Assembly: GCA_963691705.1 (NCBI GenBank)
Contig: OY829546.1
Location: forward strand, 8,628,001 to 8,692,000
Direction: 5' to 3'
Origin: Viola odorata
Taxonomy: Eukaryota > Streptophyta > Magnoliopsida > Malpighiales > Violaceae
Length of the DNA stretch: 64,000 nt
Of this stretch, positions 23,226 through 37,282 are shown piece by piece. The translations under genes and the position numbers were made by a program. How positions within the stretch are numbered: position 1 is the first letter of the stretch; every line of letters begins with the position of its first letter. The notes below the pieces were generated by a model, which was not told the origin of the DNA, searched no databases, and worked only from the letters and a program-made list of their open reading frames with translations.

Positions 23226-24258
23226 ATGACGTGAAGCTCCTACCACTACCACGACTGCTCTGAGGACTGCTGTTTATATCTTTACGAGCCAGGGTTGAAA
23301 GGGTTTAGCTGCTAACGCGGGCTTCTATTCTCAATACTGCTGGTACATTTGACTTGTGTTCTAGAGAAAAATGGAAAGGCTATGAGATATGCATAGGTAG
23401 AATTTGCAATCTTGTCCCCTTTTGTCACGGTTGAAACGATCAAATCTTTAACATCATGTATCTTGGAAATCTTAGGTGTTCCTCCTAATGCTTCCTTGTT
23501 TTCCATTGTGGATAGTAACTCGATCTTGTGCTTCCTTTGGAACTTTCTATATCACTTTCGAATTTATCGCTACAAATGAGAATCGAAATTGTGGGTGCTC
23601 GAAGGAGCCGATCCCATTTTAAGTTTTCTGAAATCTTGTGGAATTGATTATGTTATAAGGATGAGGTGTGATGGTCAAAATAACAGCTAACATGTGAGAG
23701 CACATGATGTTGCATATGATGTTTCATTGTTTTGTTTATGTTAATGTTGTTGCATGTGACGTATGATTCAGGTAAAAGGACTTCCTCCTCGTACGTGCCA
23801 AACCCACATTCTTGTTGGGTTTGAGATGAAGAGTGGAGGAAACTATGCTGGGAGCCACTCTCCTCATGTTTAAACGAGATTAGTCTCTTGCTCGATAGAA
23901 TACCCAATAATGAAAAATAAATAATGTCAATGATCTATGTGGTTCTTACTTTCCAATTTAAGTAAGACCAATACAGCTCTTTACCCTCACATGCAGATTG
24001 CAAAGACATACCAAAATCTTCCATTTTCGACCGATTTGGCACGACGACCATTTTTTTAAGTTGAAATCCAGGTAAGAAACTCAATATGGCATTAATCTGG
24101 CTAGAAAGGTAACATGCATTGCTGTTACATGCTGTACAACTTCCTTTATTGGATTATACATGTTATATCACAATCAAGTCCATGTGGATCAAACTTCCTC
24201 CTCAGATGTGGTGGGGCCTCTTTGCTGATTCCTTTATTGAATAGATTGTTGGACCCTC
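23226..24258. other. 3' region of IPCS and spacer
   Basis: The first 300 bases are probably the IPCS 3' untranslated region. A minus-strand frame of 84 codons at 23653-23907 has a normal composition and begins MGILSSKRLISFK. I recognise no family and see no promoter, so I leave it uncalled. Confidence 0.35.
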
Positions 24259-24261
24259 TTA

Positions 24262-25541
24262 GTGGTTGTTTGGGGTTTGGGGTTGGGTACCCAACTCAAC
24301 ATTTGCCAACCCAAAATGAAATTTTGAAATTTTGGTGTTTGTTAAACACCATTCCCGAAATGAAAAAGTGAGTTTTTGGGTGGAGAAATGAGAAAAGTAG
24401 GGGGTGAGGGAATGGAGCAAAATGCTCCATTCCGGAAATGAAACTCCATTTGGCCTTTTCTCTCTCCTTTTTTTTTTTCTTTTTCATTTCATTTTAATTT
24501 TTTTACGTTATATAACCAACAAAATAAATTAAAAACTACCCCAATAAAATCTCTATTTCAAGATAAGTAATTCTAGATCCATTTTTCCTATTTTTATTAA
24601 TTTTTTGAAAATGGGTTTAAGTTGCCAATGTGATTCACGCTAGACACTTTTTCCTTGGCGTGATCACGCCAAGCCCTTAGCGTGATCACGCCAAGCCTTA
24701 GCGTGATCACGCCAAGCCTTAGCGTGATCACGCCAAGGATTTTTCTCTCCTCCAACAAAATTGTAAAAAATCTAAAAAAAATGTAAAAATTCACGAAAAA
24801 ATGTAATTAACCTAAAAATCAAGAAACATTGTAAAAAATTCCAAGAATTCACAAAAAAATTGATTTAATTATGGACAGAAGGGGCTTTTTGCCCGAAAAC
24901 AATAGTCTAGGGGGGTGAATTTCAAAAAATGAAGTTCATGGGAGGTTTTTGATTTTCGACGATAGTTCAGGGGTGGTAAAAACTATTTCCCCTATATAAA
25001 ATCGTGATTTCCTTCTTCTTCTTCACTTTTTTCAGAAATTTCTCTCTCCTCCAACCCGACCCTTTCACCTCCAAAATCGATTTTCTTCTTCGAATCTCTC
25101 CCAAATCTTCTCCGAATCCTCTCAAATTTTGACCACACCTTCCCTACATCCATTCCAACAAAACCCATCAATTTATTTCGACATCCATCCGTAAAATCAC
25201 TCTCAATTTATTTCGGCACAATGTCTTATTTATGGTATATAGATCAATTTTATTAGATGTTAGATTATAAATAAATTGATTAAAAATATATATAAAGATA
25301 AAAAAATAAAAAAAATTCAAACACTTAAAATGAATTATGCCCTTTATGGTCATTTTACATCCAAATCATAGTTTTGGAAAACTGGACTACCAAACAGCAC
25401 CCTCCATTTTCCAGATATCGTTTTCCCACTGAATTTTTACAATTTTACCAAACAGCACCCTCCATTTCCCAGATGTTATTTTCCCACTGAACATTTCCTC
25501 ACTGACCATTTCCCTACTAAACTGGACTGCCAAACAGAGCC
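24262..25541. mobile_element. PIF/Harbinger-like element, enlarged copy
   Basis: The ends GTGGTTGTTTGG and, inverted, GGCTCTGTTTGG lie between TTA duplications at 24259-24261 and 25542-25544. The first 350 bases and the last 170 match the family of the copy at 4700-5177. About 750 bases between roughly 24615 and 25365 have no counterpart there and include the palindromic tandem repeat at 24652-24738. The extra part is either a nested insertion or sequence lost from the short copy. A direct repeat of about 65 bases lies near the right end (ACCAAACAGCACCCTCCAT at about 25390 and again at 25445). Confidence 0.65.
24652..24738. repeat. Tandem palindromic 21-bp repeat (GCGTGATCACGC core)
   Basis: Four copies of GCGTGATCACGCCAAG spaced 21-22 bases apart. 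Each copy is centred on the perfect palindrome GTGATCAC. With its flank, the first copy reads TTGGCGTGATCACGCCAA, an 18-base perfect palindrome. The array sits in the extra segment of the Harbinger-like element. Confidence 0.8.
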
Positions 25542-25544
25542 TTA

Positions 25545-26096
25545 AACAAGTATCGAGCCGTGTTTACTCTAATTTATCGTCGCTGTCGAGCTGGGCTGAC
25601 ACCGTTTGGAGTCACATCTTACTAAGGTAGTAGGTTGTTAGACCCTCATAAGTCCAAACTATCCAATACATGCAGGCCTTGGTAGCCCATGTGGGCTCAT
25701 GTGTTTTTTTTTGGTTGACATCAATGAATTGAGGACCCAGTTTGCTTTTTTGGTTGGTCTACGACCAGGTATTCATGTTGTTGGCGCAATTTCTGCTCTA
25801 TAGGAAGATGGTCAATAAAGAGTGCGTGAGAGAAAGATCTGATGTTACATGCTCTTCCTTTTCACTGTAGTAAAGGGGTCCTCTTCACACCTAAATGGGT
25901 GATGCAAATAATTGCACCACCACCAACTGTCAATCTTTAATTTGTCTTAGCTTATCCTTATCGAATGATTTATCAAAATTCAATCTGCCATTCTTTCGGT
26001 TTTTGAGAGAATTTATAATCAATCCACTAATTCTAGTTCGTCGGATCTTATTTTAGTTTTGAGTTTGATTTGGAGCTCTAAGTATATAGTCATATT
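25545..26096. other. Spacer before the LINE
   Basis: No gene recognised. The stretch ends in the 5' target duplication of the LINE. Confidence 0.4.
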
Positions 26097-26111
26097 AAAG
26101 AGCTAAACAGT
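26097..26111. repeat. 5' target-site duplication of the LINE
   Basis: AAAGAGCTAAACAGT, identical to 32564-32578 immediately after the poly(A) tract. A duplication of 12-15 bases is normal for target-primed reverse transcription; the first three A's could belong to the tail. Confidence 0.85.
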
Positions 26112-26594
26112 AATATATTGAAATAGTAAAAATATTTACTATGTCAAAGAAAAAAGTGAACGTTAAGGAACAGTAAAGAGAGTTAAACTCTCTCTCTCCT
26201 GCAGCTTTGCAATTGCCACCGCCGGCCGTCTTCCGGCCACCACCTCTTCTCACCGCCCACTCAGATAGGACCGGGAGGCCGAGGCGCACCTGGAGCAAGT
26301 GGAAGCGTCCCTTTCTGGAAACCGACGCGCCCTCTGCAGCCGCCGGATTCGTCCGGCTGCTCCTTCCCCTCATCTCACTCGCCGGCGCGTGGGGACCACG
26401 CGCCACCTTCCGACCACCGTTTGGCTCGCCGGGACCGGTGTTTTGCTCTTCGGGACATTCCGATCAGGTTGGTGGGGTTGGATTCCAGTTTCGACGACGT
26501 TCACTATTTATCAATTTTTTATCCGTATTTTTGCTGGAATTTTGATTTAATTCATCCGAGCGGCTTCTTGTTGCTTGTTGCTGGTTGCTGCGCC

Positions 26595-28352
26595 ATGGCG
26601 CCGTCCGCGGATGCGGATCCTAGTCCTATTTCCCCTGTACCGGTCGTTCCTCCATCGTTGTCACATGTAGCCCAGTCAACGGATTTTTCACCGGTGTTTC
26701 AATTTGCAGCTCCTACTGAAAATCAAGAACATCATGGAGAAACCAAGGCTCATTTATCTGCACCCCTTGGTTCTTTCAAAGATGTCTTATTGGCTAGGAA
26801 GGGAGCGAATCTTCATATGGATTGTGATTCTGAGGAAGAGGTTGAGTCTGATGAGTCCGGTAAGGAAGATGATAATTTAGAACAAGTTGGGATTGCATTT
26901 ATTGATAAAGATGATACGTTTGAGCTTCAAATTTCAGATCCGTTCGAACGAAAAATTTCTAAACCGTGGAAAAAAGCTGTTATCGCAAAACTCATGGGTC
27001 GACCAATTGGGTACAAGAGTTTTTGTGAGCGCATTAATTCTTTGTGGAGGCCAGAAGGGAGTCTCAAAGTGGTTGATTTAGAGCGCAATTACTTCCTTGT
27101 ATCCTTCGACCTACAATCGGATGCGTCCCATGCTCTTTTGGATGGACCATGGATGTTGTTTGGCAGGTATCTGGTGGTGCAGCCTTGGTCCCCAGAGTTT
27201 ACTCCCGAGAATGACCGCATTAATAAAGTTGCAGCATGGATCCGCTTCCCTGGTCTAGCCATGCACCTTTACCACAAGCAAGTCCTTCGTGCTATTGGTA
27301 ACAAGATCGGGAAATTGATTCGCGTTGACTTCAATACCTCCAATTCGGACAGAGGCAAGTTCGCCAGAATAGCAGTAGAATTGGACTTGACTAGACCTTT
27401 ACTCCCATACTTCTTCTTTCGAGGTAAGATGCAAACTATTGTGTATGAAGGGCTGCCAGCGATTTGCTATCACTGTGGCATGGCGGGGCATGCAGTTGAG
27501 TTATGTGGTCAGAAAGGGCCTACAGGGGGTTCAGAGCAAGCTCCTAAGCCGACACCAGTTTCAGTCCCCAACGACACTCAAAAGAATGGTCCTAGCATGG
27601 ACCATAAGTATGGCCCTTGGATGGTCCCACAGAGACGAGGGAGGAAACCCGCTCCCAATGGATCTTCTCCTTCTACTCAAGCCACGAAAAGTATTCCTCA
27701 GGTCAGCACCAAGTCTAGATTTGCTACTCTAAGTACAGAGGTTGAGGAGTGTGAAGTGGACTTCCATGACAAGGCTCAACCGACCGCAGTTACTGTCCCG
27801 TTCGTTAAGGCTAAATTAAGGAATGTTCTAGCTGATAGTCCCAGTACTAGTAGTGGGTTTGTGGAATGTTTAACAGAGAAGTGTTTGGTCGTGCAGGAAT
27901 CTAATAAAAGAAAGATCGACGATAGTCGTGTTCCTCCCGCAGCCAGTGGGGAAGAGCATGATCAGGGGGATGGAAAAATCGAGGACATGCATTTGGCTAT
28001 GGTTGTTGTGGAAAAGCCTAAGGGAGTCCGCTTGATGCGGGGAGATGAGCCAAACCTAGTCTCAAAGGCTTTGGACAACACGCATCATAGGGCTGTCTAC
28101 GCGCCCCGCCCAGCTGATAGGGGCAAGATGACAGGCCGTGGTAATGTGAAGGATAAGGGGGTCTCCATCGGTGTTAAGATTGGAAATATGCGTGGGAATG
28201 GGGGTCGTCCGCCAGATGGGAGGAATAAGAAAGCGAAAGGATACGCGATCTCTTCGGACAAGCTGATGATTGGGAGCTCAGAATCGCTCTCCACGGTTGT
28301 GCCCCTGTCTGGGACGAGTGCTCAGGATATGGTGGTGGATAACTCTTCTTGA
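26595..28352 (+). CDS. LINE ORF1 protein (DUF4283 plus zinc knuckle)
   Basis: Encodes the RNA-binding partner of L1 retrotransposition. I chose the ATG at 26595 because it sits in a strong GCCATGG context; the upstream extension of the frame to 26421 is 5' leader. The product is 585 residues. The N-terminus is acidic. From about residue 130 to 280 lies the DUF4283-type domain (KAVIAKLMGRPIGYKSFCER, ALLDGPWMLFGRYLVVQPW, WIRFPGLAMHLYHKQVLRAIG). A CCHC zinc knuckle follows at Cys291, Cys294, His299 and Cys304 (CYHCGMAGHAVELC). The rest is low-complexity, basic and Gly-rich toward the end. Together with ORF2 downstream it forms the two-gene message of the element. Confidence 0.88.
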   Translation: MAPSADADPSPISPVPVVPPSLSHVAQSTDFSPVFQFAAPTENQEHHGETKAHLSAPLGSFKDVLLARKGANLHMDCDSEEEVESDESGKEDDNLEQVGIAFIDKDDTFELQISDPFERKISKPWKKAVIAKLMGRPIGYKSFCERINSLWRPEGSLKVVDLERNYFLVSFDLQSDASHALLDGPWMLFGRYLVVQPWSPEFTPENDRINKVAAWIRFPGLAMHLYHKQVLRAIGNKIGKLIRVDFNTSNSDRGKFARIAVELDLTRPLLPYFFFRGKMQTIVYEGLPAICYHCGMAGHAVELCGQKGPTGGSEQAPKPTPVSVPNDTQKNGPSMDHKYGPWMVPQRRGRKPAPNGSSPSTQATKSIPQVSTKSRFATLSTEVEECEVDFHDKAQPTAVTVPFVKAKLRNVLADSPSTSSGFVECLTEKCLVVQESNKRKIDDSRVPPAASGEEHDQGDGKIEDMHLAMVVVEKPKGVRLMRGDEPNLVSKALDNTHHRAVYAPRPADRGKMTGRGNVKDKGVSIGVKIGNMRGNGGRPPDGRNKKAKGYAISSDKLMIGSSESLSTVVPLSGTSAQDMVVDNSS

Positions 28353-28407
28353 GAGCTTGCTGGTGTCTTCTGACTTCAGGTTTGTTTCCTTATCCTCTTT
28401 ATTTTTT

Positions 28408-31400
28408 ATGGATTGTAAAATATTTTCTTGGAATTGTCAGGGTTGCAGGTCCGCTGATGTTATCAGGTATTTGAAGGATATGCGTCGTATTCATGATTAT
28501 AAGATCCTCTGTCTGTTTGAAACTCGGATTAGCAAAGATACGGCTGACAGAACTGTGAAGAATCTGGGGTTTGATGGCTCATTTCGGGTTGAGGCAGAAG
28601 GGTTCTCCGGGGGAATTTGGGTGTTATGGCATTCTACGGTGAAAGTCAGCATTTCCTGCTTCTCTTACCAGATGGTTGGTATGACAGTATCAGGGGCGGG
28701 TTTCTCAGCCTTTACTCTTGCGGCGGTTTATGGTGACCCTATTGCTGGTTACCGGAAAGCCCTATGGGAGCAAATCTCTTACTTGGCTTCTGTCGCATCT
28801 ACGCCCTTTTGTGCCATAGGGGATTTTAATGCTTTCTTATTCTCCTTTGAAAAGATTGGAGGGTCTATACAGGGTAGCCGCGCGTGTCCTTTATTTCAAC
28901 AGTGCATTCAAGATAAAGGCTTAATCGATTTGGGGTTTCAAGGCCCTCGTTGGACTTGGCAGAGGGGGATGGTCCAGGAGAGACTTGATCGGGCCATTTG
29001 TTCTCTTGAGTGGAGGGTTCAGTTTTCTCGTGCCTCGGTCCTGCATCTTCCCAGATTGTTATCTGATCATCGTCCTATTTTGCTATGCTTGAATGATGGT
29101 CAACGTGTTCCGACTTCTGCTCCTTTCCGTATTCTTGCTCCTTGGTTAATTCATAAGGACTTTGGTACGTTTGTTCAAAACTCGTGGAATGGTGATGCGG
29201 GGGTGGAAGTTGCTATGAAGGAGTTCACTGTAAAGGCCAAGATTTGGAACAAGGAAGTGTTCGGTAATTTATTCCAACAAAAGCGCCACATCTTTGCCCG
29301 TCTTGCAGGGGTGGAAAGGAAATTGGATCGTTACCGTACGCCTTTCCTAACTGAACTTGAGATCAATCTGAGGAAGGAATATGAAGAGATCTTGAATCAG
29401 GAGGAACTGTATTGGAAACAAAAATCCAACGCGGATTGGATGCAACATGGGGATCGCAATACATCCTTTTTTCATGCTAAAGTTATGGTGAGATGTAAGA
29501 AGAATTTCATTTCTACTCTTCAGCTTGAGGATGGGTCCTGGTGTACTGATGGTACTAATCTTCGGAACAATGCAAGACAGTTCTACCGGAGGTTATTTTC
29601 AGCAGATACGACTAGTCTCCCTCCGTACCCTATTCGAGGATACTTCAATCGCTTACCCCAGGCTGGTGTTGAGGATCTTCCTAGACCTTCTACAGAGGAG
29701 GAGGTCAGGGCGGCCGTGTTTGATATGAAGCCTTTCAAGGCCCCTGGGGAGGATGGTTTCACACCCGCCTTCTTTCAGCAAAATTGGGCTATGGTGAAGC
29801 ATTCTATTTGTACTTTTGTCAATGAGTCTCTTGCTGGCAAAGAGTTTGATCCCTCCATTTGTGCTGCTCTGATTACGTTGATCCCCAAGAAAGATAATCC
29901 TACTTGCATGGCAAACTTCCGTCCCATCAGCCTGCTTCCTGTGGTGTTTAAAATCTTAATGAAGGTTTGTGTTAATAGGTTGAAAGAGTGGATGCCTGGC
30001 TTGATTGGGGGTCACCAAGTGAGTTTTGTTCCTGGCAGGCAAATTATTGACAATATCGTTATTGTGCAAGAGGTGCTCCATTCTATGAGGCGTAAGCATG
30101 GAAATTGTGGGTGGATTATGATCAAGGTTGACCTCGAGAAAGCTTACGACCGCCTTCGGTGGGAGTTCATCCAAGATACTCTAGAAGATGCAGGCTTTCC
30201 TGATGCATTCATTCAGATGTTGGTTCGCTCTTGGCAGGCTAGTACGGCGAAGGTGGTGTGGAATGGGCAGGTGTCTGAGAGTTTTCATCCCACGAGAGGG
30301 GTTCGCCAGGGTGATCCCATGTCTCCATACCTCTTTGTCCTGTGCATGGAAAGGCTGGCCCATGGGATTCAGAAGGCGGTTTCGGAGGGGGTCTGGAGGC
30401 CAATTCGTATGGGCAGACAGGGCATTCCGATCTCCCATCTTTTCTTCGCAGATGACCTTGTCCTTTTTTGCGAGGCTTCAGTCGATCAAATTCAAATAGT
30501 TCTTAATGTTCTTGCTGATTTCTGTGCTTGCTCAGGAGGAAAAATTAATGTGGACAAAACTTCTTTCACAACTTCCAACAATGTCTCCCATCAGGTGATT
30601 TCTGACATTGAAAACCTGACTGGATTTCACTATACGAAAGATTTAGGGCACTATTTGGGCGTTCCCCTTCTGCATGGTCGCAATAAGAGCAAGTTTTATG
30701 ACTATTTAGTGGATAAGGTTCGTAAGAGGCTGAGTGGTTGGAAGGCCAAAACCCTTTCCCTTGCTGGGAGGATTACTTTGGTTAACTCTACTGTGCTGTC
30801 TATTCCTACTTACGCACTCCAGGCGTGTGTGATCCCGGTTAGCATCTGTGAGAAGATCGAGCGGCTCAGTAGGGATTTCATTTGGGGGGGTGGTAATGGA
30901 GAGAGAAAGGTCCACCTCATCGACTGGGAGACAGCTTGCAAACCAAAAACAGAAGGGGGGCTAGGAATAAAACGCCTTAAAACGTTCAACAGGGCATTTA
31001 TTGCAAAACTTGCTTGGCGTTTTATAACTGAACCGCACAGTCTTTGGGCTTCTGTGTTGGGCGGCAAGTACAGTGTTAACTTGGGGGAGATGCCGATCCA
31101 CCTAAGGGCTTGCAACGGTTCAACTATTTGGCGCGAGATTTGCCAAATGTGGGATTTAGTTCGGAATTATTCAAGCTGGTCCATTGGAAATGGGCATGAC
31201 ATATCCTTTTGGTATGATAACTGGGCAGGAGACACTCCTCTGTGTGATTTGTTGAATGTTGAGATCCCGTTCAACATCAGAGACTGGCGTTTGTCTACAG
31301 TTGTTCTACCGGATGGTAGGTGGAACTTATCTCTGTTGCGCTTTCATCTTGATGAGGAGCTTGTTTCCCACATCTTCAGCTGTTGTCCCCCTGCTCAGTT

Positions 31401-32511
31401 CTTGGGTAACGATCAACGGTATTGGCGCCTATCGTCAAGTGGGGACTTCACCATAGCTTCGGCGTATACCCTTCTAGCTGGTGTTAAGGATGACCCGCTT
31501 GATCGTATGTGGATCATGCCATGGAAATGGGCTGGACCTCAGAGGGTTCGCTTGTTCTTATGGTTGGTGTGCCATAAACGTTTGATGACAAACCAAGAGC
31601 GTTGTCGGCGACATTTGAGTGATAATGCTTTGTGCCCATGTTGCGGGTTGGAGGAGGAGTCGGTTGAGCATATCCTTCGGGATTGCCCTTCTGCTAGGTC
31701 CTTCTGGCGCCAGTTGGGTACTCCGGTGGTTTGGGATAGGCTTCAACATGGGTCTCTGCGGGACTGGTTGGCGGATAATTTGAATGGGAGAAGATCGAGC
31801 GGTCCTTACAATAATTGGAGCCTTATCTTTGGACTTGCCTGCTGGTGGTTATGGAAGTGGCGTAACGAACTTGTGTTCAATGACATTCACGTGCCGGTTA
31901 TGACTAAAGTTGCTACAGTCAAAGCTGCAGCCACTGCTGTTTTGGCTTCTTCAACGGTTGGGGCTAGCAATGGAGGAGGATGCATTGACAGGACCTCGTC
32001 GGGACGTTGGATTGCGGCTCAAGATGGTAAAATCACTATTAATACAGATGGTGCGTATCGTCAGTCTTCGCAACGTTCTGCGGGTGGAGGCTGCTTTAGG
32101 GACAAGGATGGCCTTTGGCTAGGCGGTTTTTCTGTTGATTTGGGCCAATGTTCTGCTCATCGAGCAGAACTATGGGCCATGGTTCATGGTGTTCAGATGG
32201 CGTTTCAGCGAGGATGGACCAACCTGGAAATCCAATGTGACAATGCTGGTGTTGTGCATGCGATCAATAGAGATCGTTCTTTTCCGATAGCGAACATGGA
32301 TTTGGTTCGTCAGATCAAGGACCTTCTCCGCACTACTGGTTGTGCGTATCGAGTTATACATGTCTTCCGCGAAGCTAATTGGGTAGCGGATGGGCTAGCC
32401 AATTTAGTGTTTGCGCAAGATTTAGATTTTCAATGGTTTGATTTCGTTCCTCCGAGTTTAACCATGATGTACAATGGTGACAAAGGGGGTTCTATCCATG
32501 ATGTAATATAA
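28408..32511 (+). CDS. LINE ORF2 polyprotein: endonuclease, reverse transcriptase, RNase H
   Basis: Nicks target DNA and copies element RNA into it. The ATG at 28408 starts MDCKIFSWNCQG, the true N-terminus of the endonuclease; the frame is open upstream to 28270 within ORF1's end. The product is 1367 residues. The APE-type endonuclease has Asn9, Glu38 (LFETR), GDFNAF and LSDHRPI. The reverse transcriptase contains FRPISLLPVVFKI, the VDLEKAYDR catalytic Asp block and FADD with Asp682-Asp683. A zf-RVT-type Cys-rich block follows (LCPCCGLEEESVEHIL). The C-terminal RNase H has Asp1214 (NTDGA), Glu1254 (HRAELWA), Asp1278 (QCDNAG) and Asp1328 (WVADGLA), the complete D-E-D-D set. Plant L1 elements are known to carry this archaeal-like RNase H. 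No stop or frameshift interrupts it. Confidence 0.93.
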   Translation: MDCKIFSWNCQGCRSADVIRYLKDMRRIHDYKILCLFETRISKDTADRTVKNLGFDGSFRVEAEGFSGGIWVLWHSTVKVSISCFSYQMVGMTVSGAGFSAFTLAAVYGDPIAGYRKALWEQISYLASVASTPFCAIGDFNAFLFSFEKIGGSIQGSRACPLFQQCIQDKGLIDLGFQGPRWTWQRGMVQERLDRAICSLEWRVQFSRASVLHLPRLLSDHRPILLCLNDGQRVPTSAPFRILAPWLIHKDFGTFVQNSWNGDAGVEVAMKEFTVKAKIWNKEVFGNLFQQKRHIFARLAGVERKLDRYRTPFLTELEINLRKEYEEILNQEELYWKQKSNADWMQHGDRNTSFFHAKVMVRCKKNFISTLQLEDGSWCTDGTNLRNNARQFYRRLFSADTTSLPPYPIRGYFNRLPQAGVEDLPRPSTEEEVRAAVFDMKPFKAPGEDGFTPAFFQQNWAMVKHSICTFVNESLAGKEFDPSICAALITLIPKKDNPTCMANFRPISLLPVVFKILMKVCVNRLKEWMPGLIGGHQVSFVPGRQIIDNIVIVQEVLHSMRRKHGNCGWIMIKVDLEKAYDRLRWEFIQDTLEDAGFPDAFIQMLVRSWQASTAKVVWNGQVSESFHPTRGVRQGDPMSPYLFVLCMERLAHGIQKAVSEGVWRPIRMGRQGIPISHLFFADDLVLFCEASVDQIQIVLNVLADFCACSGGKINVDKTSFTTSNNVSHQVISDIENLTGFHYTKDLGHYLGVPLLHGRNKSKFYDYLVDKVRKRLSGWKAKTLSLAGRITLVNSTVLSIPTYALQACVIPVSICEKIERLSRDFIWGGGNGERKVHLIDWETACKPKTEGGLGIKRLKTFNRAFIAKLAWRFITEPHSLWASVLGGKYSVNLGEMPIHLRACNGSTIWREICQMWDLVRNYSSWSIGNGHDISFWYDNWAGDTPLCDLLNVEIPFNIRDWRLSTVVLPDGRWNLSLLRFHLDEELVSHIFSCCPPAQFLGNDQRYWRLSSSGDFTIASAYTLLAGVKDDPLDRMWIMPWKWAGPQRVRLFLWLVCHKRLMTNQERCRRHLSDNALCPCCGLEEESVEHILRDCPSARSFWRQLGTPVVWDRLQHGSLRDWLADNLNGRRSSGPYNNWSLIFGLACWWLWKWRNELVFNDIHVPVMTKVATVKAAATAVLASSTVGASNGGGCIDRTSSGRWIAAQDGKITINTDGAYRQSSQRSAGGGCFRDKDGLWLGGFSVDLGQCSAHRAELWAMVHGVQMAFQRGWTNLEIQCDNAGVVHAINRDRSFPIANMDLVRQIKDLLRTTGCAYRVIHVFREANWVADGLANLVFAQDLDFQWFDFVPPSLTMMYNGDKGGSIHDVI

Positions 32512-32532
32512 GGCTTTTTAGCCTTTTCTCTT

Positions 32533-32570
<38 letters not shown>

Positions 32571-32578
32571 TAAACAGT

Positions 32579-35860
<3,282 letters not shown>

Positions 35861-37280
35861 GTTTTCTGTTTTCTTTCCTTTTTTGCTTTTGATCATCGTC
35901 AAGTTTATCCATTTCTACAGTTTTTGTGTAGGCTCCTGTATCTAGTTACTATACTCATCTCTGGTTTTTCACCCGTAACATTAAGATTCTTATTGACTTC
36001 ATAGGATTTCTTTAAAATGATGTCTTTTGGGGAAATTATACACACTCCCAAGTGTTCTTCTATCTTTGCGCATCTTACGATACACGAATCCTATGTGGCG
36101 GTAATGGTGGGCAAATTCCTGAGAAAATTTTAGGTTTTAACATTTGGACAAGTGTTTAAAAATTGACACATTATTTAAAATAGACCATATCACAAAACTT
36201 TTTATTTATTTTTGGTAATATTTTTATTTTTTTAAACTTAAAACCAATTTAGGTTTCTACCTCCATCTCCCCCATTCCAAGACCCTATATCCAGCACCTC
36301 CTTCCTCTCCATCACAACGGCTCCGCCTTCTGAATAACAACGCGCCACCACCTTCTCATTCTCTCACTCTAATTTAATTACTTTCTCATCAATTTATTCA
36401 ATTAATTTCCTTCTCATAGATGCCTTGGATTAAAAACAATAGTTTTCTTTCGACGTGATGTGTGATTGGAGACGTATGATCTTGCTTAAGAAAATATCCA
36501 TGGTGACCAGATCTTAATTATTTGTGTTGAATATGTGGGCACGATGGGATTCATTATGTGTAAGAAAGAGGTTGCAAGAAAGAGGTTGTATTTATAACTT
36601 ATAAGGGCGGAGATTGTGGTGTTGGTGAGCCAAGGATGCCGTGAACGGAGAGATGATGGGACAATGAGAAAGAAGAAATGAAAACAATATATTGGACTCT
36701 TAAGTTTTTAACTCTTTTTTAGAAATTTAAAATTGTTATTTATATTTTATGATGCGGCATATTTTAAACAAGGTGTCAATTTTCAAAAAATTAGTCCACC
36801 ATTTTACGCAGTGTATTAGATTCAACTAAAAATTTCTCCAGATTCTTTGTTTTATAGTATTGCACATTTACTAATTAAATCATACGAAAAAAAATTATTT
36901 CCCCTCCTTTTCTATCTTTTTCGAGTACCTTCTCTAACTTTTTAGAAATGTGAGTAATCTTGCATGATTGGGCTCGGAAGAAAATGAGTCTAGCAGTATG
37001 ATCTTTTTCTTTCTACGGCCTGGAGTATGAGGCCAAATTCAATAGTGAAGGTAGACAATTTTTTTAGGAGCCAAAAATAACTGTACAGAAATGAAATATT
37101 TAAAAATTTTGATTTATTAACCTAAAATTTTAAATTATTCATAAAGTTTAATTAGAATTTGAGGGTCCAAAATATAATTTTTGTACACTTAAAAGTAGGA
37201 TTGATTTAAGAAAAACTGAAACTTCAATGGAAGTCTGAAAAAAAATGCGGGGCATGGCTCATAATATTCTGAGATGAGTA
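35861..37280. other. 3' region and spacer between the BSK gene and its partial copy
   Basis: The first 150 bases are likely 3' untranslated region. The remainder is AT-rich with no recognisable gene. Confidence 0.4.
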
Positions 37281-37282
37281 GT

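Larger units (their letters stand above)
26112..32566 (+). mobile_element. Full-length plant L1-type LINE retrotransposon
   Basis: A 6.45-kb non-LTR element with a 5' untranslated region (26112-26594), ORF1, a 55-base gap, ORF2, a short 3' end and a 30-base poly(A) tract at 32537-32566. It is bounded by a perfect target duplication (26097-26111 and 32564-32578). Both frames are open over their full length with all expected catalytic residues. By sequence it could be an autonomous, recently inserted copy. It lies in the same direction as the BSK-like gene, about 540 bases upstream of that gene's ATG. Confidence 0.92.

Noticed and set aside
23653..23907. Minus-strand 84-codon frame downstream of IPCS
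   Set aside because: Starts with ATG and has balanced composition, but I see no conserved motif or signal peptide. Not supported as a gene.
24652..24738. CRISPR-like array
   Set aside because: Repeats are contiguous 21-bp palindromic units with no unique spacers, in a plant transposon.
26421..26594. N-terminal extension of LINE ORF1
   Set aside because: The strong-context ATG at 26595 fits better, and the extension is unconserved leader.
28270..28407. Upstream extension of LINE ORF2 within ORF1
   Set aside because: The conserved endonuclease starts at the ATG at 28408; the earlier codons only overlap ORF1's tail.
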